Source: Devosia yakushimensis
Lineage (GTDB): Bacteria; Pseudomonadota; Alphaproteobacteria; Rhizobiales; Devosiaceae
NCBI RefSeq assembly: GCF_030159855.1
Contig: NZ_BSNG01000011.1
Span: forward strand, 1-25,376
Direction of reading: 5' to 3'
Length of the DNA: 25,376 nucleotides
Under the pieces are notes generated by a model. The model searched no databases. It was not told where the DNA came from and saw nothing but the letters and a program-made list of their open reading frames with translations. Within the stretch, counting starts at the first letter, position 1, and every line of letters begins with the position of its first letter. The translations under genes were made by a program, and so were the position numbers. Shown here one piece after another: positions 16,256 through 22,057 of this stretch.

Positions 16256-16510
16256 TCAGCGGGCGTCGAGGCGGCGGGCCGGATGGACCGTGCCGTGGCC
16301 GGGATCGGAGGTCGAGGTCTTGGTGCCGCGATCTGCCCAGGCCTGCAGATCCTCGAGCGCATAGACGACGCGGCCGCCGAGTTTCCGGTAGGCCGGCCCG
16401 GTGCCGTAGGTACGGTGCTTTTCGAGCGTGCGGTCCGAGAGACCGAGGAAGCGGGCGGCCTCGGGGGTTCTGAGGTAGCGCGGCGGCATGCCGGGGGCAT
16501 TGGAAGTCAT
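16256..16510 (-). CDS. rdfS: AlpA/MerR-like excisionase (RdfS-like)
   Basis: 84 aa. A winged-helix helix-turn-helix of the AlpA/excisionase type fills most of the protein: RYLRTPEAARFLGLSDRTLE, then KHRTYGTGPAYRKLGG and RVVYALEDLQAWAD. RdfS of ICEMlSymR7A, a recombination directionality factor that drives excision, has this fold and heads an operon with traF and relaxase functions; this gene has the same position here. ATG 16510 is preceded by GGAGA. The longer frame to 16561 lacks support. The symbol is by analogy. It may instead act only as a transcription factor for the operon, since no integrase is seen in this window. Confidence 0.8.
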   Translation of the reverse strand: MTSNAPGMPPRYLRTPEAARFLGLSDRTLEKHRTYGTGPAYRKLGGRVVYALEDLQAWADRGTKTSTSDPGHGTVHPARRLDAR

Positions 16511-16590
16511 GAGCGGGTCTCCGCGAGTGCGATCAGACCGCCGGTGTCGAACGGCGGGCACGGACCATGGTGGCGAAGACGGGGCGCGAA

Positions 16591-16630
16591 GGGGGATGAG
16601 GAACTTTCGATGCCGAAAATCCTCACCCCC
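16591..16630. promoter_or_regulatory. Long inverted repeat between fseA-like and rdfS-like genes
   Basis: Outer arms GGGGGATGAGGA (16591-16602) and TCCTCACCCCC (16620-16630) pair with one bulged base. An inner perfect stem TTTCG-ATGC-CGAAA (16605-16618) follows. It starts 18 bases after the fseA-like stop and ends 80 bases before the rdfS-like ATG. There is no T run after it on the minus strand, so a simple terminator is unlikely. It may be an activator site or an RNA control hairpin. Confidence 0.6.
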
Positions 16631-16648
16631 GCCGTTGGCGATTCCGGC

Positions 16649-17405
16649 CTATTCCTTGCGGCGATGACGCAGAAGCTGACGATAGCCGCCGGCAATCATG
16701 ACGCGGCCGCCATGGACGAGACCGATGATGGTGGCGCGCAAGGGAGAGGTCTTCCAAGGCTCGGCCGCAACGCGTCGGGGCCCGAACATGGCGATGGCCA
16801 CATCGCGATAGCTGGCGCCGTTCAAGCGTCCATCGGTCGCCTGCAGCATCTGCCGATGCCGACGCCGCTGTTGGGGCGTCAGTCGCCGGTCGTCGGGAAC
16901 GGTGCGCCCCTGCAGGGCGCGGAGCAGGCGGTCGATGGCGTCGATCCTGTCGAAGCCGTCGGCATCAAGCGGCACGAGCGCGGCGAGCGCCGTTCCAGCC
17001 GGTGCGCCGGGCAGCCGCAGCAAGCGAATGGCCTGCTTGCCGACAGTGAACACCATGTGTTCGCCCTGGTCGTCCGGCTGCGCGGCTGGATCGCGCAGTT
17101 CAGAGGAAAGGTTGCCGGCCGTCGGCAGCACGATGGGCGACTGCGTGAGCAGCACAGCGCTCGTGTCCGCCTCGACGGACCAGAACACGGGACCCTCTCC
17201 AGCACTCAGCGACGGCGGGACGAAAAAACTGCAATCCCCACTTCCTGCGGAGTTCCACCCGTGCGGAGGCGTCCTCGGCGCGGGCATAGTCCTGTTGATA
17301 GTCTTTATTGCGCCTGAGCCATTCCCAGGCGAGGTCGGTCGAATTCAATTCGTCCAGATAGTGGTATGTCTCCGAGGAGCGCCAGTGGGAGATGTCGGGC
17401 GTCAT
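16649..17405 (-). CDS. fseA: FseA-like excision activator, two frames joined by +1 frameshift
   Basis: Read with one base skipped at 17222-17228, this gives a continuous 251-aa protein. Residues 1-61 (MTPDISHWRSSETYHYLDEL to KWGLQFF) form a DUF6499 domain. The rest begins VPPSLSAGEGPVFWSVEAD and ends in a DUF2285 domain (RRLTPQQRRRHRQMLQATDG, GASYRDVAIAMFG, MIAGGYRQLLRHRR). In ICEMlSymR7A, msi172 and msi171 are fused into FseA, activator of rdfS, by +1 slippage of tRNA-Phe from UUU to UUC. The same arrangement and the same codons occur here, with an rdfS-like gene next downstream. ATG 17405 has GAGGA upstream. An indel or sequencing error is the alternative, but the exact slip codons make programmed shifting more likely. 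Confidence 0.85.
17100..17405 (-). CDS. Unshifted product of the fseA-like gene (DUF6499 domain)
   Basis: Without frameshifting, translation from ATG 17405 gives 101 aa. The first 61 residues are the DUF6499 domain (SSETYHYLDELNSTDLAWEW, RRNKDYQQDYARAE). After the slip codons the reading becomes unrelated (RPAVAECWRGSRV and onward) and ends at 17100. It corresponds to Msi172 of ICEMlSymR7A. Whether this short form has its own role is unknown; most ribosomes would be expected to make it. The downstream half has no convincing start of its own. Confidence 0.7.
   Translation of the reverse strand: MTPDISHWRSSETYHYLDELNSTDLAWEWLRRNKDYQQDYARAEDASARVELRRKWGLQFFRPAVAECWRGSRVLVRRGGHERCAAHAVAHRAADGRQPFL
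17222..17228 (-). promoter_or_regulatory. +1 frameshift slip site TTT TTT C
   Basis: Frame 0 reads CAG TTT TTT CGT and frame +1 continues TTC GTC CCG. A tRNA-Phe (anticodon GAA) on the second TTT can slip one base to TTC, its better match. Six bases upstream is GGGGA, which could act as an internal Shine-Dalgarno stimulator. Frame 0 would otherwise stop at 17100. Confidence 0.75.
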
Positions 17406-17455
17406 CGTTGTTCCTCGTTGCCGCAACGTGGGGCGGGCAGCGTCCCGGAAACTTG

Positions 17456-17473
17456 AGAGTTTGGGAAGAGTTT
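17456..17473. repeat. 11-bp-period direct repeat upstream of the fseA-like gene
   Basis: AGAGTTT occurs at 17456-17462 and 17467-17473, exactly one helical turn apart, 51-68 bases upstream of the fseA-like ATG. Such spacing is common for activator or repressor sites. The sequence does not resemble a TraR box that I can recognise. Confidence 0.4.
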
Positions 17474-17513
17474 AAGAGAGCACCGGGCGATGCCTGCGGC
17501 GCACCGCGGCGCG

Positions 17514-17777
17514 CTATAGCGGTTTCCCGTGAAGCAGCTTGCGGTAGCCATGCTCGGTCATCCAGCGAGCGCGCGCGAGATGGCTGTCGTGCACACGCCG
17601 TGCCCGCTCGGGCTCGACCTCGGGATCGATCTCGAAGATCACCGCCACGGCTTCACGCCAGTCCGCTCCCTCGGTAGCAGCGTCCAGCACCCTCATATAC
17701 GCTTTCATATGCGCGCGATCGTATTCCGTGAGTTCGGGACTCTCTGGTGGTGCGTCTAGAAATGTCGTTCGTGTCAC
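17514..17777 (-). CDS. qseM: Small DUF2285-type protein (QseM-like antiactivator)
   Basis: 87 aa. Layout: LTEYDRAHMKAYMRVLDAAT, GADWREAVAVIFEIDP, then RARWMTEHGYRKLLHGKPL. The order of helices and the GYRKLL end parallel the C-terminal DUF2285 domain of the fseA-like protein next door (GGYRQLL). In ICEMlSymR7A the small DUF2285 protein QseM binds and inhibits TraR and FseA and is divergent from the repressor gene qseC; the same arrangement is seen here. The start is GTG 17777 with GGGGGT upstream. A promoter with a palindrome in its spacer lies at 17799-17826. The name rests on remembered family features and gene order. Confidence 0.78.
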   Translation of the reverse strand: MTRTTFLDAPPESPELTEYDRAHMKAYMRVLDAATEGADWREAVAVIFEIDPEVEPERARRVHDSHLARARWMTEHGYRKLLHGKPL

Positions 17778-17798
17778 AGTCTACCCCCAACCGGCGAG

Positions 17799-17826
17799 TC
17801 TATATCATGCCTAGGCAGGTTGTCAG
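17799..17826 (-). promoter_or_regulatory. qseM-like promoter with palindromic operator
   Basis: On the minus strand CTGACA (17821-17826) and TATAGA (17799-17804) form -35 and -10 elements with a 16-base spacer. The perfect palindrome TGCCTAGGCA (17808-17817) sits inside that spacer, where a bound repressor would block RNA polymerase. The qseC-like XRE protein is the natural candidate. Confidence 0.6.
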
Positions 17827-17910
17827 TGAAGGCGTCCACCTACCGGTTGAAGCTTGTTCTTAGGAACCTCGGTCGGCGTGGACCACCGGTGATTAGCCGG
17901 GAAAAGTGCG

Positions 17911-17957
17911 TTACATATTATAGTTGATAAACTTATAGTGTGTAAACTGGAACCAGT
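17911..17957 (+). promoter_or_regulatory. qseC-like promoter with dyad at the expected transcript start
   Basis: TTACAT (17911-17916) and TATAGT (17934-17939) are spaced by 17 bases. The dyad ACTGG-AA-CCAGT (17946-17957) lies where transcription should begin and ends 6 bases before the ATG, so the leader would be very short. TAAACT also occurs twice (17928-17933 and 17943-17948), 15 bases apart. Autoregulation by the encoded XRE protein is inferred. Confidence 0.55.
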
Positions 17958-17963
17958 CTGTGC

Positions 17964-18182
17964 ATGGATATGCGCAAGCTGGTCGGTCGGAATTTCGCCC
18001 GACTGCGTCGGGAGAAGGGCCTGACGCAGGAGGATGTTGAGGCACGCTCTGGTTTCAGCCAGCAGTATCTCAGCGATCTCGAACGCGGGAAGAGGAATCC
18101 GACCGTCGTAACACTCTATGAGCTTGCTCAGGCGCTTGGTACCAGCCATGTCAATCTTGTGTTGGACGATCAGAGTGATTGA
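17964..18182 (+). CDS. qseC: XRE-family regulator (QseC-like)
   Basis: 72 aa, essentially a lone Cro/C1 helix-turn-helix: LVGRNFARLRREKGLTQEDV, EARSGFSQQYLSDLERGKRN, PTVVTLYELAQALGTSHVNL. Divergent from the DUF2285 gene with a 186-base intergenic region containing two dyads of different sequence, one in each promoter. In ICEMlSymR7A the XRE protein QseC controls qseM from such a divergent region and produces a two-state switch. ATG 17964 is followed two codons later by another ATG (17970), so the start could be either. No clear Shine-Dalgarno sequence; the leader is probably short or absent. A stand-alone antitoxin-like regulator is the alternative, but no toxin is nearby. Confidence 0.82.
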   Translation: MDMRKLVGRNFARLRREKGLTQEDVEARSGFSQQYLSDLERGKRNPTVVTLYELAQALGTSHVNLVLDDQSD

Positions 18183-18217
18183 TTCCGCCCGCCCGATGCC
18201 TCATTAAGCTAGAAGGT

Positions 18218-18240
18218 CCCGCCCGGACCAGCCGGGCGGG
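18218..18240. terminator. Hairpin between convergent genes
   Basis: Perfect 9-bp GC stem CCCGCCCGG / CCGGGCGGG with a 5-base loop, between the stops of the qseC-like gene and the DUF736 gene, which face each other. There is no strong T run on either side (CCTTCT on the minus strand), so termination efficiency is uncertain. Confidence 0.55.
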
Positions 18241-18254
18241 GTGATTGTGGAACC

Positions 18255-18581
18255 TCATTCGCCGTTGCGGCGGCTGGGGCGGGACCAGATCAGGCTGTAG
18301 CTCTCGCCATCTTCGTCCTCGACCAGGTTGGCGTAGATCGGGGCGGTGAAGCTGGGGTCATCGAGCTTGAAGCCCAGGTAGGGACGGCCCTCGTTGGACT
18401 GCTTGCTCCAGGCGGCGCCGATCTCGGCTCGGCCGACGAAGATCCGGTGGCTGGGAGCGTTCTCGCCGCTGGCGCGGGTGTCGGGGGTGACGCGGACGTT
18501 CTTGGCCTGGACCGAGAGAGTGACGATTTCGCCGGTGAATTCGTTGTTGGCGGTCTTCTTGAAGGTGCCGATGGTGGCCAT
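18255..18581 (-). CDS. DUF736 domain protein (second copy)
   Basis: 108 aa. Starts MATIGTFKKTANNEFTGEIV and contains NAPSHRIFVGRAEIGAAWSK and DDPSFTAPIYANLVE, the DUF736 pattern. ATG 18581 has AAGGAG 8 bases upstream; the open frame further upstream is not family-like. The function is unknown. It is transcribed alone toward the qseC-like gene. It is clearly diverged from the operon copy at 12923-13270, so the pair is not a recent duplication. A palindromic element shared with another gene lies about 112 bases upstream of its start. Confidence 0.92.
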   Translation of the reverse strand: MATIGTFKKTANNEFTGEIVTLSVQAKNVRVTPDTRASGENAPSHRIFVGRAEIGAAWSKQSNEGRPYLGFKLDDPSFTAPIYANLVEDEDGESYSLIWSRPSRRNGE

Positions 18582-18692
18582 GGTAGTTCTCCTTGGTTTC
18601 TGGCTCGAGCCCGCACCATGCGGCCTCGATGGCGATCGTCCGGCCGAAGGCGATCGACGGCGCACCCTGAAGGGGCCTGACGGCAAAGGAGG

Positions 18693-18746
18693 AACTATCT
18701 TGTCTCGCGAGGAACCCGGCCTCCTGGCCGGGAGGGGAAGATAGTT
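18693..18746. repeat. Palindromic element A upstream of the DUF736 gene
   Basis: Outer arms AACTATCTT (18693-18701) and AAGATAGTT (18738-18746), inner arms CCCGGCC and GGCCGGG (18715-18721 and 18726-18732) with a TCCT loop. Both ends resemble element B at 20797-20884: the 5' end CTATCTTGTCTCGCGA matches 14 of 16 bases, and the 3' end GGAAGATAGT matches 9 of 10. Confidence 0.6.
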
Positions 18747-19167
18747 TTGACGGCGCTGTTGCGCCTTAGGCGATCGAGGCGAAGCCGGCCTTCGGACAGA
18801 TCAAGCCAGATAGAGAGGCCGTACTGGAGCGGTCTTGAGATTTGAAAGGAACCGGGGAGAAGTGCTCTGGCGACTGCGCGTGGCTGGGACCGTCTGACGG
18901 CTTCACCTTGGGGATTGTCTCGCGGCGATCCAAAGAACCCCTGTCCCGCCTCCGCCATCGCCTGAGCAGTGGCACGCCGCCCCGGACCACGCATTCCCGG
19001 CATCGTGCTGATATCCACGCTGGAGCGGGCGATGACGGCAATGCCGGCCCATTATGCGGGCTTCTCGCGTTTGACGCGTCGCTCGTTCACGCCCGCGCCT
19101 CCCCACCTTCGAGTGACGAAAGTGGGGGCTCACTGTCGGGCTGCTCTGTCCCGGCCGGTCGCTTCGG
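18747..19167. other. Gene-poor stretch upstream of element A
   Basis: I see no reading frame here with recognisable protein features, good binding site or plausible composition on either strand. TTGTCTCGCG, part of element A, is repeated at 18915-18924. Related elements often carry further small genes (for example an ArdC-like gene) in this area, so it may be a remnant, but no homologous piece can be recognised by eye. Confidence 0.4.
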
Positions 19168-19611
19168 TCACGAGGCTCGCGCGACATCCTGTCCGGCTGG
19201 TCCGGGCGGGGCCATCATGGTGAGACGCAGGAGGGCCGTGATGCCGACGGCAATAGCGCCGGCAATGGCAAAGACCACCTGCCAGGTCTCGGACGGCATG
19301 GTCAGTTTCACGATGCCGAAGGTGGCGTGGTAGCCGGCGATGACTGCCGGCGCGACGAAGACCAGCAGCACGAGGAGCTTCAGCCAGGCGGGCCGCAGCA
19401 CGAGCAACAGAAGCTGGAACAGGCCGAAAGTTGCCGCCGCGGCAAGCGCGCCGACGATAACGCCGCCGAGACCGCCAGCTCCGGTGCTGTTCGCCCAGAG
19501 GCCGATGCAGATGCCGGCGAACAGGGGGAGCGCGAAGACGGCGAGATTGAAGAGCAGCCAGCAGAGCGCGATGACGCCCGCCAGCGATACGAGAATGCCG
19601 ATGATGATCAT
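19168..19611 (-). CDS. Small polytopic membrane protein of unknown function
   Basis: 147 aa, very hydrophobic, with about five predicted membrane segments: residues 2-20, 22-40, 48-71, 76-95 and 107-127. Residues 41-50 are Gly-rich (WANSTGAGGLGG). There are no catalytic or metal-binding motifs and no family that I recognise. ATG 19611 has GGAG 9 bases upstream, and a good promoter lies at 19676-19703, so it is probably an independent transcript. It ends APPGPAGQDVARAS. It could be an exclusion or membrane-modifying protein of the element, but nothing in the sequence shows it. Confidence 0.75.
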   Translation of the reverse strand: MIIIGILVSLAGVIALCWLLFNLAVFALPLFAGICIGLWANSTGAGGLGGVIVGALAAAATFGLFQLLLLVLRPAWLKLLVLLVFVAPAVIAGYHATFGIVKLTMPSETWQVVFAIAGAIAVGITALLRLTMMAPPGPAGQDVARAS

Positions 19612-19675
19612 GGTGGTGGTCTCCGTGGACGATGTCGAACGGTTGCGCCTCCACCACCACCGCGGCGCGAGGTGA

Positions 19676-19703
19676 AGTATAGCGCAGCGAGCGTGTGGCG
19701 CAA
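19676..19703 (-). promoter_or_regulatory. Promoter of the membrane protein gene
   Basis: On the minus strand TTGCGC (19698-19703) and TATACT (19676-19681) are separated by 16 bases, close to sigma-70 consensus, 65 bases before the ATG. Confidence 0.5.
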
Positions 19704-19741
19704 ATCACGCTCGTCGCATCGGTGATGGTCGTGGACGGCGC

Positions 19742-20674
19742 TCACGCGCCGTCCTTCTTGCGGAAGTCGTAGGCATTGATGCCGAGCTTTTTCGCCTTGT
19801 CGGCGAAATTGTCCTGGATGCCGGTGCCCGGGAAGACGATGACCCCGATCGGCAGGATGTCGAGCATCGCGTCGTTGCGCTTGAACGGTGCGGAACGGCC
19901 GTGCTTCTCCCAATCGGGCGCAAAGCCGACCTGCGGCACCTTGCGGCTGTCGGCCCATTTGGCCGCGATCAGTTCTGCGCCCTTGGGCGACTTGCCGTGG
20001 ATCAGCACCATGTCGGGGTGCTTGGCGTGGACCTTGTCGAGCGTGTCCCAGACGAGGTGGTGATCGTTGAAGTCGAGGCCGCCGGTCAGGGCGATCTTCG
20101 GACCGGTCGGAAGCATCACCTCGGTCTCGGCCTTACGCCTTGCGGCGAGGAAATCGCGGCTGTCGATCATCGCCGACGTCAGGTGACGGTGGTTGACCAT
20201 CGACCCGGAGCGTGGCCGCCAGGCCGAGCCGGTGTGCTGCTCGTAGCGCTCGGCGGACTGGTCGCGCATGAGTTCGAAGGCGTCGCGCCGTTCGAGCATT
20301 GTCTGGCCCTGGGCGGTGAGGGTTTCGAGTTCGACCGCCTTGATCTCGGTGCCGTCCTGTTCGCGCTGCAGGCGGCGCTGGGCCTGCTCGTTGTCGTCGA
20401 GTTGCCGCTCGATCCGCAGCACAGCACGATGGAACACGTTGCTGACCGACCAGAGCAGGTCGTCGAGATCGGGTTCGAGGCGCGTATCGGCCAGGGTGGC
20501 GATAAGTGCGTCGAAGATGTCGGCCACTGCTCCGGCCACCTGCTCGCCGTCGGGCAGCGCTCGCGGATCGGGCTCGTCACTATAGGGGCGCCAGCCATAG
20601 AGCTGGAGTTCGGTAAGGACGTGATCGGTCGGGGATGCGGCGTGGTGCGGTGCGGTGTCGTCGTGCTCGCTCAT
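19742..20674 (-). CDS. DUF2493 domain protein
   Basis: 310 aa. The N-terminal 160 residues are charged and helical (LRIERQLDDNEQAQRRLQRE), probably coiled coil. The C-terminal 120 residues fit the DUF2493 (YAcAr, Rossmann-like) domain: KIALTGGLDFNDHHLVWDTL, PDMVLIHGKSPKGAELIAA, DILPIGVIVFPGTGIQDNFA. This fold is related to the SMF/DprA and SLOG nucleotide-binding families, so ligand binding is plausible but unproven. The protein is a frequent accessory of these conjugative elements. The 5' region contains palindromic element B about 124 bases upstream of the start. No operon partner overlaps it. Confidence 0.88.
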   Translation of the reverse strand: MSEHDDTAPHHAASPTDHVLTELQLYGWRPYSDEPDPRALPDGEQVAGAVADIFDALIATLADTRLEPDLDDLLWSVSNVFHRAVLRIERQLDDNEQAQRRLQREQDGTEIKAVELETLTAQGQTMLERRDAFELMRDQSAERYEQHTGSAWRPRSGSMVNHRHLTSAMIDSRDFLAARRKAETEVMLPTGPKIALTGGLDFNDHHLVWDTLDKVHAKHPDMVLIHGKSPKGAELIAAKWADSRKVPQVGFAPDWEKHGRSAPFKRNDAMLDILPIGVIVFPGTGIQDNFADKAKKLGINAYDFRKKDGA

Positions 20675-21013
20675 GGGGATCTCCCGTCGGCTGGACCGCG
20701 ACCCTCGCGGCCTTCATGGCGACGAAAGCCCACGGGCGGGACGGCCGGGCACCCGGAGCGAAGCGCAGGGCCGGAGCGACAGCGGAGGATGGCAGAGGCC
20801 GGCTATTTTGCCTCGCGATGGAAAGGCGTGCCGGCAGTCGCTGGTCTTTGTCACCAATCGCGCGCCGCCGGAAAATAGTCGGCCGCCGCCATTGCCTGGC
20901 CGGCCCGTTTGTGGGCCCGATCGCCCTCTCGAAGGCCGGGTCGCGGCTCTCATCCGGCGAGCGGTTCACCAGCGATCCCGGCAACGCCAGACCTCGCCAC
21001 ATCCCTTACCGGT
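20675..21013. other. Intergenic stretch upstream of the DUF2493 gene
   Basis: No convincing gene on either strand. It holds palindromic element B (listed separately) and presumably the promoter of the DUF2493 gene. The rest is GC-rich and low in recognisable signals. Confidence 0.45.
20797..20884. repeat. Palindromic element B upstream of the DUF2493 gene
   Basis: Arms GGCCGGCTATTTT (20797-20809) and AAAATAGTCGGCC (20872-20884) pair at 12 of 13 positions across a 62-base interior. The ends share CTATTTTGCCTCGCGA and GGAAAATAGT with element A at 18693-18746, while the interiors differ. Confidence 0.55.
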
Positions 21014-22057
21014 TCATGCCGCCCGCTTCAGATAGCGCAGCCGATCCTGGCGCATGAGCTGGTTCGCGATCGCCGCGCGCAGGGCTTGAAGGCCGAAGTG
21101 GCGGAGATCGTCGTTGAAGTCCTCGAGTTCAGGCGACAGCACGATCGCCTCGATTCCGGCCTCGCCTGCGCGTTCGGCCAGAGCGTCACGGGCAGTGTCA
21201 CCGGCCGGATCGTTGTCGCGGATGACATAGAGCCGGCGCAAGGTCGGCGGGAACAGGATAGCCCCGAGATGGGCCGCCGAGAGCGCCGCCGCCATGGCCA
21301 TGTCGGGCAAGGCGCATCGGAGCGACAGCGTCGTCTCGATGCCTTCGCCCGCCGCCATGACGCTGGTCGGTACGCCAAAGCGGACGGCGTGACCGAGGAG
21401 ATCGCCCATGGCACGTCGCGGCGTGTCGATCGGCGCCTTGCCGTTGCCGTCCGGATCGAGCCAGGTGCGGTGCGCGCCGGTCTGATGTCCGCCCAGATCG
21501 GTGACCGACGCGATCATGGCCGGCCAGGCCTCGGTCGGCCCATGGTCCTCGGGCCGGTAGTAGCAGCGCGGGTGGAAACGGAGCGATCCGGTTCCGCGCA
21601 AAGCCGTAATGCCGCGTCCCAGCAGATAGGTCTCGACGAGCGTGCCGGGGATCGGTCGTGACATGCCGAAGAGCCGTCGCGAGGCTTCCGGCGATCCCGC
21701 CGGAATCGGCGTGGCGGTGGCACGCGAAGAACGCCGTTCCGGCTCGGTTTGGGGCATGGCCAGAAAGGTTCTCGCCTCGTCGGCAACCGCCCCGAAGCCG
21801 ATGAGGCCAAGCGCGTCACGAATGACGTCGAGCAGATCGCCATGCTCGCCGGTGGCGGCGTCGGTCCATTTGCCTGCCGGTCCATTCGGCGAGTCCCTGA
21901 GCCGGACGAACATCGACCGGCCCGGCGCATTGCGGACGTCGCCAACCTGCCAGTAATTGCCCGAGCGACGTCCGTTGGAAAGATAGTGCCGGCACACTGC
22001 CTCGGCATGTTCGCCGAGACGATGCGCGAGTTCGGCCGCGTCGTGGCGGGACATCAT
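21014..22057 (-). CDS. Toprim domain protein (plasmid primase-like)
   Basis: 347 aa. The Toprim nucleotidyl-transfer fold is marked by AGEGIETTLS (236-245, catalytic Glu) and RDNDPAGD (280-287, the DxD metal motif). The N-terminal half has GNYWQVGDVRNAPGRSMFVR and KWTDAATGEHGDLLDVI, typical of the primase-like proteins found in alphaproteobacterial conjugative elements. No CHC2-type zinc finger is evident. It may prime the transferred strand in the recipient or replication of the element. Start ATG 22057 (MMSRHDAAEL) overlaps the stop of the helicase gene and has GGGAGAG upstream; the longer frame to 22243 is inside that gene and unsupported. Confidence 0.9.
   Translation of the reverse strand: MMSRHDAAELAHRLGEHAEAVCRHYLSNGRRSGNYWQVGDVRNAPGRSMFVRLRDSPNGPAGKWTDAATGEHGDLLDVIRDALGLIGFGAVADEARTFLAMPQTEPERRSSRATATPIPAGSPEASRRLFGMSRPIPGTLVETYLLGRGITALRGTGSLRFHPRCYYRPEDHGPTEAWPAMIASVTDLGGHQTGAHRTWLDPDGNGKAPIDTPRRAMGDLLGHAVRFGVPTSVMAAGEGIETTLSLRCALPDMAMAAALSAAHLGAILFPPTLRRLYVIRDNDPAGDTARDALAERAGEAGIEAIVLSPELEDFNDDLRHFGLQALRAAIANQLMRQDRLRYLKRAA

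Noticed and set aside
16649..17405. Pseudogene by frameshift
   Set aside because: The break falls exactly at the UUU-to-UUC slip codons known from FseA, and both halves are otherwise intact; programmed shifting is the better explanation, though a sequencing error cannot be excluded.
17964..18182. Antitoxin of a toxin-antitoxin pair
   Set aside because: The divergent neighbour is a DUF2285-type protein rather than a toxin, and the gene order matches qseM-qseC.
18218..18240. Strong intrinsic terminator
   Set aside because: The stem is strong but no proper T run follows on either strand, so it is listed with moderate confidence only.
18695..19333. Several 80-160 codon frames on both strands in the gap upstream of the DUF736 gene
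   Set aside because: They overlap each other, have no good start signals and show no recognisable domain; I could not support any as a gene.
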